Origin: Mycoemilia scoparia
Taxonomy: Eukaryota > Kickxellomycota > Kickxellomycetes > Kickxellales > Kickxellaceae
DNA length: 13,639 nucleotides
Assembly (NCBI GenBank): GCA_027575805.1
Contig: JANBPU010000387.1
Span: 1-13,639 of the forward strand
Reading direction: 5' to 3'
Of the stretch, positions 1-6,317 are shown in pieces. Position 1 is the first letter of the stretch. Each line of letters opens with the position of its first letter. The position numbers and the translations under genes were made by a program. The notes under the pieces were generated by a model. That model was not told where the DNA came from and ran no database searches. It was given only the letters and a program-made list of their open reading frames with translations.

Positions 1-87
1 GTTATGTATATAAATTAACCGACATGACATTGAATTACATTCTGTTTGAAATGCATTTTGGGTTCGTATTCATATGAGCTTGTGACC
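1..87 (+). repeat. Left arm of edge inverted repeat
   Basis: This stretch is the reverse complement of 13553-13639, with a single mismatch (base 78 is G; the partner position 13562 reads A on the matching strand). The first 77 bases pair perfectly and the match runs to the very first base of the window, so the repeat probably continues outside. Beyond base 87 the arms stop matching continuously. I see no coding frame, tRNA-like fold or known transposon terminus in it, and target-site duplications cannot be assessed because the flanks are missing. Confidence 0.95.
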
Positions 88-156
88 TATCTATTGTTTA
101 AGTGAAATAAATGCAAAGAACTTTAAAATAAAGTCTCTTTAGACTCACTAAATGCC

Positions 157-197
157 GAAGAGCATTAATTCTTTGATTGGTTCCTATACCGAATCAG
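157..197 (+). repeat. Conserved block in left arm, inverted copy at 13450-13490
   Basis: By eye, 34 of 41 positions match the reverse complement of 13450-13490 without gaps, including the end motif ACCGAATCAG and the start GAAGAGCATT. It lies 69 bases inward of the left inverted repeat; its partner lies 62 bases inward of the right one. The same order and spacing in both arms show that the homology of the arms extends beyond the 87-base repeat. It may be decayed duplication or a shared upstream element of the two secreted-protein genes, about 610 to 640 bases before each start codon. Confidence 0.75.
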
Positions 198-480
198 CCA
201 ATGCCAAAAAGACCAAACCACTGAGATATATTTACTGTAGTTACTCTAACTTCAAATCCATACAGTCAGACGCTAAGCTTGTTAAAATTGATTTAACATT
301 ACAAATCAAATAGTTCTATATCTAGTTAGAATTAGAAAATGAGCAAATCAATTCAATCCAATAAAATCAATTTGAAATGTTGCATGACATGATTAATTGG
401 GTCTACTTGAATGAATTTAGTCATTTGGCGTAGACATAGAAAGTTAGAGTCTAGGACAATTTTTACTGTATATATGTATA

Positions 481-496
481 TGTGTGTGTGTGTGTG
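481..496 (+). repeat. (TG)n microsatellite
   Basis: Eight TG units. A second run lies at 665-681, just before the TATA box of the secreted-protein gene. Apart from the conserved block at 157-197, the stretch 88-660 is AT-rich with no convincing gene. Such runs are prone to slippage. Confidence 0.9.
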
Positions 497-686
497 TTTA
501 AATACTAATTTGTACAAATCAATTTTATGATATTATTAGTCTCAAGACAAAAATCTAAACTATCAAAGATACCCAATTACTCAATATTAACATAGTGGTA
601 ATATTAGTAGTCGTATATGGAGATAAAAGTTTATGCCGCTAAAGAAACATTGTAGAAATACATATGTGTGTGTGTGTGTGTTACAA

Positions 687-697
687 TATATATAAAG
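687..697 (+). promoter_or_regulatory. TATA box of left secreted-protein gene
   Basis: A TATATATAAAG element lies about 110 bases before the ATG at 805. The right paralogue has TATATAAAG about 95 bases before its ATG. In both, the element is followed by GSCC-like bases, so the core promoter seems conserved between the copies. It also argues against the longer open frame that begins at 664 being the true start. Confidence 0.65.
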
Positions 698-804
698 CCC
701 ATGTTTTCAAAGTTCAATTGCCAACATCATTCACAATTTTAATACAATTTTTATTACCTCTTCAAGTACTAAAAAATTACAATTTAGAAAAATCACTCAA
801 AACA

Positions 805-1410
805 ATGCGCTCTGTTCTCTGTATCCCTACTGTTCTCTTTGTATTGGCCATCAACTCTGTTCATGCACAAGTGGACAACAGGACCGAAAACCTTCCCAGA
901 GTTGGAAACAAATGTAAGCCCGGAATATATGGCATGTGTGCCGTAATGACCGAGAAAATGGCCAGCGAGAAAAAGTGTAATCTCCAGAATGTCCAGAATG
1001 TCTGTCAATTGATGAAAGGTGAAGTGCCGGGATGCGAAGATTATGACAAAACATCGTACCTTGAGTGTGACCCTGACACAAACACTTATAAGGCAGGCGA
1101 CTGCTCGTCTAAGGGCGCAAACTTTATGTGCTACGCTTTCAGTCCAGGAGAAAATGGTCAAGGCGGCCAGGCCGCTGTGTGTGCTGAGCCTGAAGAGTCC
1201 GATATTTGCCAACCAAAGGATGCTGAAAAGTTGACCCAGGAGCTTATGGCCAAGTATTTCTCAAAGGATGGTTCTGGGGATAGCAACAACAGTACTGAAC
1301 CTAGTGGGTCTTCTCAAGAACAAGAACAAGAGCAGAAACAGGATCAAAATGATGGTGAGGGTGGTGGTGGTGATGGTGAGGATGGAAAGGATGATAAAGC
1401 CACCGAATAA
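805..1410 (+). CDS. Secreted ten-cysteine protein with acidic tail (left paralogue)
   Basis: A single-exon gene encoding 201 aa. I do not recognise the family. Residues 1-21 form a classic signal peptide ending in VHA before QVDN, so the protein is probably secreted. The mature part has ten cysteines at 37, 45, 58, 67, 77, 88, 100, 109, 126 and 135, suggesting up to five disulfides. Their spacing matches the protein encoded at 12292-12807 except for single-residue differences, and identity over the shared core (about residues 31-155) is a little over half by eye. Shared motifs include GMCA, YKAGDC, VCAEP and YFSKD. From about 156 the two differ: this copy has a long Ser/Asn, then Gln/Glu and Gly/Asp-rich acidic tail. 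A possible N-glycosylation site is N26-R-T. The frame is open from 664, but the ATG at 805 is preferred: it directly begins the signal peptide, matches the paralogue's start and follows a TATA box. An effector, wall or antimicrobial role would be a guess. Confidence 0.85.
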   Translation: MRSVLCIPTVLFVLAINSVHAQVDNRTENLPRVGNKCKPGIYGMCAVMTEKMASEKKCNLQNVQNVCQLMKGEVPGCEDYDKTSYLECDPDTNTYKAGDCSSKGANFMCYAFSPGENGQGGQAAVCAEPEESDICQPKDAEKLTQELMAKYFSKDGSGDSNNSTEPSGSSQEQEQEQKQDQNDGEGGGGDGEDGKDDKATE

Positions 1411-1425
1411 TGGTGCTGATGAAAT

Positions 1426-1480
1426 TATATGGACATATATATATAATATATATATATAAAGGGGATTTAAAATAAAAGCA
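1426..1480 (+). terminator. AT-rich 3' end of left secreted-protein gene
   Basis: A run of alternating AT at about 1431-1462 can fold into a hairpin and is followed by AAAATAAAAG near 1470, a candidate polyadenylation signal. The next gene ends at 1610 on the opposite strand, so the two genes converge with about 200 bases between stop codons. Confidence 0.4.
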
Positions 1481-1609
1481 ACTTTTTTTTGAATTATCAC
1501 ATAAATACATTTTTACTATTTAGTTTTCAGAGGAGATTTCCTGTTTGTTTTTCTGCATTTATAAATAAACATGCTATCAAAATATCAAAACCGCGGTTTT
1601 AGTATTTGT

Positions 1610-2076
1610 TCAACACAAAAAAGGATGTCTGGAAAAGGTCTTTCCAGTTTTGGCCTGGCGAACTCGTTGCCGTTGTCTCTTTTTTTCAATGAATTCTTCG
1701 GTTAAAAGTGGTTTACGAGTTAGGAGTTTACCACGTTTCGTGTATGGCAGTCTCCATTGGTGTTTTTGACCTATACCGATAAATCCAATTATAAATTGGT
1801 ACATTGGGCTCTATTCAAATGTTTTGGACGATATATAAATATATACTTACCATTGGAAATAACAGTCGGGTTGGGAAATGGTCTGTGAAGAGGAAGGGGA
1901 ACTCCTGGTGTTGGCTGGTATCTTAAGGATGGGAGGTCTGGTGTTACTGAGGCTGAAGTACTCTCAACAACTTTATCATCTTGTGATTGTTGGTTGTCTA
2001 AAGGCTGTTCATGTATAATTTTCAGGTCGTTCAAGAATTGAATGACTTTGTGGATTTCTTTATCATTTGTGGACAT
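1610..2076 (-). CDS. Two-exon gene, small protein of unknown function (128 aa)
   Basis: The predicted structure is complement(join(1610..1770,1851..2076)), removing an 80-base intron with a strong GTAAGT donor (1850-1845) and a TATAG acceptor ending at 1771. The splice joins in frame (226 + 161 bases = 128 codons plus TGA). The N-terminal 25 residues look helical. They are followed by a polar Gln/Asp/Ser stretch (about 26-47), a proline-rich segment (about 48-72), and a strongly basic C-terminal third with RGKLLTRKPLL and an EKKRQRQRVRQAK-like helix. No signal peptide or membrane segment is seen. A TATATAAAG element lies about 85 bases upstream of the ATG, supporting a real gene. The basic tail could bind nucleic acid or act as a nuclear-localisation signal, but this is speculation. 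I do not recognise the protein. Confidence 0.6.
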
Positions 2077-2158
2077 TGCTAGGTGATGATCGATATTGGA
2101 ATTGGAATTCTGGGAATAGAATAATGAGGTTTTATTTACTCCGGCACTCCCGATATGG

Positions 2159-2167
2159 CTTTATATA
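2159..2167 (-). promoter_or_regulatory. TATA box of the 128-aa protein gene
   Basis: TATATAAAG read on the minus strand, 83 to 91 bases before the start codon at 2076. The same nonamer precedes both secreted-protein genes at similar distance. Confidence 0.5.
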
Positions 2168-2290
2168 GTTCTGAAGGCCAGGATATTCATGTTGTTGCTT
2201 GTGTGAAATATATGAAACCAGCTCAAAGAACTGAATACATTTACGTCAAACCTTTATATACATGCATTTAAAAAGCAATAGCTACTAATG

Positions 2291-2525
2291 AATATTTTTC
2301 AAACCCCTTTATTCATTTTGACGGACTACTATCCTTTTATCAAATGGGAGATTATTTTTGAAGGGCTGGTCACTCATTTGGCTGTGATTGCCCCTATAAT
2401 CATTGGCAGCCACCAAAGGGCATCCTTCAAAAATTGTTACCCACGTTGAAGCAATTGGTTTAATCGCGTTATTCTCCTTTAAAGTTATTCAATGTTTTCA
2501 AATCAATAGGGGTTTTCACAATGAT
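2291..2525. repeat. Degenerate foldback (imperfect palindrome)
   Basis: An 11-base perfect inverted pair (ATTTTTGAAGG at 2354-2364, complement at 2424-2434) is nested inside a second inverted similarity: AAACCCC with its flanks around 2300-2307 against GGGGTTTT around 2511-2518. Shorter matches such as GGCTG/CAGCC lie between. The arms contain gaps, so this is either a decayed foldback/MITE-like insertion or fortuitous AT-rich pairing. There are no clear terminal motifs and no transposase. Short open frames here, such as 2403-2585, look spurious. Confidence 0.35.
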
Positions 2526-2760
2526 ATGGATAGCAGGAAGTTCATAGTGATATATTTTAATATATGTGGATATTGGCGTGTATAAAGTATTCTAGTGGCA
2601 TTGATTTTGAAATGGAAACATGTACTAAATATACTACTGGGCCTTTAGCCTTAGAAATTCTACAAGCTACCTTTAAAAGTTGCTAACCCATAACTTTGGT
2701 AAATCTGTGGCTGATCACTAGTAAAGTTCGATCATACGGCAAGATCTCTATTGCAAGGGT

Positions 2761-2880
2761 ACAGGCTGTTACACCCATATATCCCTTGCTAATCAGCCCA
2801 TAAGCCATACATTTTAGCTGAAGTCTGGCAGATTATTGGCTGTTTTCAAAGGTATCATTCTGGTACACCTTCAAACGAGA
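2761..2880 (+). repeat. Decayed dispersed repeat, copy A
   Basis: Ungapped alignment by eye with 10371-10490 gives about 83 of 120 identical bases. The best part (2791-2880) reaches about 68 of 90. Both copies lie in the same orientation. On the minus strand of both, one frame reads ICQxxAKxYxLWAD, interrupted by a stop in this copy, so the repeat may derive from a coding sequence such as a transposable element or an old gene fragment. The rest of 2526-3235 holds no gene I can support. Confidence 0.7.
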
Positions 2881-2949
2881 CTATGTCATGTACACTGTCC
2901 ATTGTCACAAGGGATCAACAGCCAGCAGGGTGACATTGGTGAAGATTAT

Positions 2950-2965
2950 TTGGTCGTTTGACCAA
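2950..2965. promoter_or_regulatory. Palindromic motif TTGGTC-N4-GACCAA, copy 1
   Basis: A perfect inverted repeat with six-base arms and a four-base spacer. The 14-base core TGGTCGTTTGACCA recurs identically at 3251-3264, exactly 300 bases further on. Both copies are upstream of the GNA1 homologue (about 930 and 630 bases before its ATG). The form suits a dimeric transcription-factor site, but no factor can be named. Confidence 0.4.
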
Positions 2966-3250
2966 TTCTCTTGGATTTTTTTCAACTTTTAGACATGCCA
3001 CACTACTTCACTCAAACCGTTGGTTGATCTAAAATGATAATCATATAGACTCTCACACTGTTTCCATCTCTGGCTCTCTATATTTTTAGATACACATACA
3101 CACGCACATTATTTGGTCTTTGGGGGTGGTTGAAAACTCGGGTCAAGTGATATCACTATTACCCAAGAGAGATAAAGCTTTGTATTTGTGTGAGCCACAA
3201 TGGCAACGACTACCTTGTGTTAGTTTTTGATCATTTTATTGGCTTGATAG

Positions 3251-3264
3251 TGGTCGTTTGACCA
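3251..3264. promoter_or_regulatory. Palindromic motif TGGTC-N4-GACCA, copy 2
   Basis: An identical 14-base copy of the motif at 2951-2964, with five-base arms. A different perfect 12-base palindrome, AGTGATATCACT, lies between the two copies at 3146-3157. The surrounding stretch 3236-3580 has no supported gene. Confidence 0.4.
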
Positions 3265-3582
3265 AAATTGCTCTCACCTGTGCAGAGGATAGAAGAGGGG
3301 AGGACTGCGGGCTTGCTTTTCCCGAGTTGGTTACTGTGAAAGGTATTTTTAGAAACCGATTGTGGTGGTAGTGGTTCGTGAAGAAGCCTACCCAAGGAAA
3401 TCTATGCAATCCACAGGTTTTGGCACTGGTCTTGGTTGATTGCTTGTAAAATAAATGCCATATTTTCATCACGATATCGCCGCCACCATCATCATTACAC
3501 GATCTTGCACATAACCAAATTGGAAAGAGTTCTTGCTTAGCTGAATGCGGACCGTCGCCATCTTTGCTTTGTGATAAAGGCG

Positions 3583-3665
3583 TATAAATACATATGCTAT
3601 TCCTTTCTACCTGGAGCTCTTTTCTTTTCTTTTCTTTTCGCTGTCACTGCCTTTGTTCTTTTTCC
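3583..3665 (+). promoter_or_regulatory. GNA1 core promoter: TATA box and pyrimidine-rich tract
   Basis: TATAAATA at 3583-3590 is followed by a CTTTT-repeat tract at about 3618-3640 and further C/T-rich sequence. Pyrimidine-rich tracts near the transcription start are common in well-expressed fungal housekeeping genes. If transcription starts about 25 to 35 bases after the TATA box, the leader to the ATG at 3883 is about 270 bases, unless it contains an unrecognised intron. Confidence 0.5.
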
Positions 3666-3882
3666 TTCCCTTTTACATTTATCAGTGGTTAGCTTACCAG
3701 GCTGTTGTGTTTTTAACCAAACTACTGTCAGTCTAGATACCATCCATCCATCAATCAGTCTACATATACTCGACTAGTCCTCTCAAACTGATTCTCTTGC
3801 CCTCATATTTGCTTTCCTCCCTTGCCCTTGTGTTTTCTACTTGAAAGTTCATCTGTCTTTAAATACACACACATACAGGAAT

Positions 3883-4642
3883 ATGGTTTCTACCTCGCAT
3901 TTGTTTGACCCAAATCTACTTGGCGATGACTTGAAAGCAGATTTGCCTCAAGGCTATGTCATTCGGCCGCTCAGCCAAGACGACTTTAGCAAAGGTGCGT
4001 CTCACTATCCTTTATCAGTATTATTATTCTTGCAGTATTTGTTTTTGATCGTTATTGGTTGTTGTTTAAACTTGTTTATATATATATATACTAACTCACA
4101 TATACTCTTGTACTTACCTTTTTGTGGGGGAAAATAATATAATAGGCTATGTTGACTTGCTATCGACCTTGACTACAGTTGGCGATGTTACCGAAGAGTC
4201 CTTTAATGCCACCTTCCAGGCTATGAGACGCTCCAACATATATTATATCACTGTTATCGAAGATACTGCTGCCGAAAGAGTTGTTGCATCTGGATCTTTG
4301 ATTTGTGAGCTCAAGTTTATTCACAGCTGTGGCAAAGTTGGTCATGTCGAAGATGTCGTCGTAGCAAAAGACCAACAGGGAAAGAAGTTGGGCGCAACTA
4401 TTATCAAACAACTCATGGTACTTTCTCAAAACCTTGAATGCTACAAGACTATTTTGGATTGTTCTGAAGCCAATGCACCATTCTATAAAAAGTGTGGCAT
4501 GATCGAAAAAGGAGTTCAAATGGCCATCTATTTTGATAAGGATGGTAGTAACGGTGCCGATAAAAAGACCTCTACATCTGAGTCTTCTAAGGAGACTGCT
4601 GATGAGGTCATTACTAAGGGAATCAATGGAGTCAAGCTCTAA
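3883..4642 (+). CDS. GNA1: Glucosamine-6-phosphate N-acetyltransferase
   Basis: The predicted structure is join(3883..3994,4146..4642), 202 aa, with a 151-base intron (donor GTGCGT, acceptor AATAG) that restores the reading SKG-YVDLL typical of the family. The enzyme transfers acetyl from acetyl-CoA to glucosamine-6-phosphate, the second committed step towards UDP-GlcNAc for chitin, N-glycans and GPI anchors, in the cytosol. GNAT-fold hallmarks are visible: KFIHSCG (94-100), HVEDVVV (104-110), the acetyl-CoA pyrophosphate loop QQGKKLG (114-120), and DCSEANAPFYKKCG (142-155) with the family's FYKK motif. Homologues usually end shortly after the last strand (159 aa in budding yeast). This one carries an extra Ser/Thr/Lys/Glu-rich tail of about 35 residues, probably disordered. 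The 3' region has AATAAA-like signals near 4797-4810. It converges on the mitochondrial IF3 gene. Confidence 0.95.
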
Positions 4643-5051
4643 ACTCCATTGATGTGCTCCTATATAATATCTTGTTGATGTTGTGGGTGACTTCTTCAAT
4701 TGCATACTCACTACTCACCTTTTTGGTTTATCATATCTCACACTAAATACACTTTTTCCACGTTCATTTTCATATCTTCCTCATCCATCCATTCATAAAT
4801 AAACAAATAAATATCTATAATCTGGGTATTATAAATGTTATTCCTAATCAGGATAGAAATAGGCTTTATTTGCACCTGTTGATAATAGAGTAATAATAGC
4901 AACGTTGATTCCATTTCTAACCTTTTTATCAAGAATAAAAAAGTAGTATCAAATAAGTCGATCACCATTACTACTAATACCACTATCACCATCGCCACCA
5001 CAATAACAACAAAAACAATAGGCACAAAAGCGCTTCCAAGGATCACAAAAT
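4643..5051. other. Convergent intergenic region, GNA1 / IF3 3' ends
   Basis: These 409 bases separate the two stop codons. Several ATAAATAAA-type runs near 4795-4812 suit polyadenylation of the plus-strand gene. CAC/ACA-rich repeats at about 4965-5015 lie close to the IF3 stop. The short frames over this region have low-complexity translations and look spurious. Confidence 0.6.
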
Positions 5052-5777
5052 CTATTTTGGCGTTTTAAACTTGCCATTAAACACAACACGTACTCTATTT
5101 CCCTCATTAACTGCATCCTTGAACACAGATCCGTCCAAATGCTTAACAGTATCTTTAATCTGCTCCAACAACTCATTGGTATTATCGTTCCTCTTTGCGT
5201 GTATAGTCTGTTTAGAAATAACAACCACAACCCGATTTCCTTTTGTCAAAAATCCTTCAAGCTTTTTCAACTTGATCTCCAAATCTCTAGGCTGAATATT
5301 TGCCTTTATCTCTATTTCTTTGGTTGTATTGGTATCTGGCTTCGGCGTCTTCTTTTCTTCAAGCTTTTTGAGACGACGCTCTTCTTTAAAACGACGCTTT
5401 TCCTCATTGGAAAATTTGTCTTTGGCTGATAGTTGTTTGGGGGTTATACGGGCTATTGGTGGATTGGTTTGGGTATTTACTATGGTTAGATCATATTTGG
5501 TTTGATCTAGAGTCCGAAGTACTTGTTGAGGACTGTGGAAACCTTGTGGTTGCCCGGTTTCGTCTATTAGATTGATTGTTTTGAATGTGATATCTTGGTT
5601 TTGTAATTTGTTGAATAGGCTTGTTGTTGAGGTAAAGGTTCGACAACAATAGTATGAGCTGTTGGTGGTGGCGGATTTGAGGTTGTTAAATAGGCCGCTG
5701 CTACGGTTTCTTGCTGATACATGAAGTAATAGCGAGGACCTTATTAAATAGCGACTAGCAAATGTTAAGCGATTCAT
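5052..5777 (-). CDS. Mitochondrial translation initiation factor IF-3
   Basis: A single-exon gene encoding 241 aa. Residues 1-50 are rich in Arg and Ser, lack acidic residues and look like a mitochondrial presequence. The IF-3 N-domain spans about 66-112 (INLIDETGQPQGFHS, then TNPPIARI, matching the bacterial N-domain pattern ending in PPVCRI). A charged helical linker lies at about 120-145 (EEKRRFKEERRLKKLEEKK). The C-domain spans about 152-236 (KEIEIKANIQPRDLEIKLKK, then FLTKGNRVVVVI), matching the bacterial KEIRL...DFxxKLxxAxxFLxKGxxVKV pattern. IF-3 binds the small ribosomal subunit, prevents premature joining of subunits and monitors initiator-tRNA pairing in the matrix. Budding yeast Aim23 is the functional counterpart. 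The gene is divergent from SEC3, with 540 bases between start codons. Confidence 0.9.
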   Translation of the reverse strand: MNRLTFASRYLIRSSLLLHVSARNRSSGLFNNLKSATTNSSYYCCRTFTSTTSLFNKLQNQDITFKTINLIDETGQPQGFHSPQQVLRTLDQTKYDLTIVNTQTNPPIARITPKQLSAKDKFSNEEKRRFKEERRLKKLEEKKTPKPDTNTTKEIEIKANIQPRDLEIKLKKLEGFLTKGNRVVVVISKQTIHAKRNDNTNELLEQIKDTVKHLDGSVFKDAVNEGNRVRVVFNGKFKTPK

Positions 5778-6317
5778 GGCTTTTCAAATATCGGCTAGTT
5801 GGTAGTTGGTGTTGACTTATAAATATAAAAAGATGTGGTTCTAAAAGTTACTATTGATTTGTAGGATTAGGTGATTCAATTGATAAAGCCCTGTCTATTA
5901 TATATTTGCTGGTTCCAGTCTCAAAAAAAGATGTATCATTATGGGTGATGGCTATATTTAACTGCAAATGTAGCAGGATTCTAGGATGATTTGCACTTTA
6001 GTATAAAGGTAACTCCTTGTTATTTTGAACAACAATCAAATATCCTTAACACAAATTCTTTTGTACTAATAATGACCAGTATAAAGTGGTAGTAAGTATG
6101 AGAAGTAAAATATTAAAAATAGTAATAATAATAATAATAATGGGGCATGCAAATTAACTTCAAACCCATAACTCAATAATTAAAAATAACATATTGTTGC
6201 TGATAATACAGTGAAACTCTAAACGTTGCTATTTATATTTGCATTTCATACAACCAATTCTGTGTCACAAGCTTTATTGTCTATTATATCTCTGTATATT
6301 CTTTATTATATCACACA
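5778..6317. promoter_or_regulatory. Divergent promoter region between IF3 and SEC3
   Basis: 540 AT-rich bases between two divergent start codons, so both promoters must lie here. TATAAATATAAAAA at about 5818-5831 is a plausible core element for the IF3 side, and TATTTATATTTG around 6231 for SEC3. An (AAT)n run at about 6123-6141 is a microsatellite that could act as a nucleosome-poor spacer. No open frame of note. Confidence 0.5.

Noticed and set aside
664..804. In-frame N-terminal extension of the left secreted protein starting from a TG-repeat ATG
   Set aside because: It overlaps the TATA box, its first residues are coded by a (TG)n run, and the downstream ATG at 805 starts a perfect signal peptide as in the paralogue.
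3236..3472. 78-codon minus-strand open frame upstream of GNA1
   Set aside because: Composition is not convincing, it overlaps the palindromic motif and has no splice or promoter support.
3594..3692. 32-codon upstream open frame before GNA1
   Set aside because: It begins only a few bases after the TATA box, so it probably lies upstream of the transcription start; its translation is low-complexity Phe/Ser from the C/T-rich tract.
4160..4711. 183-codon minus-strand open frame over GNA1
   Set aside because: Antisense shadow of the GNA1 second exon, which has clear family motifs on the plus strand.
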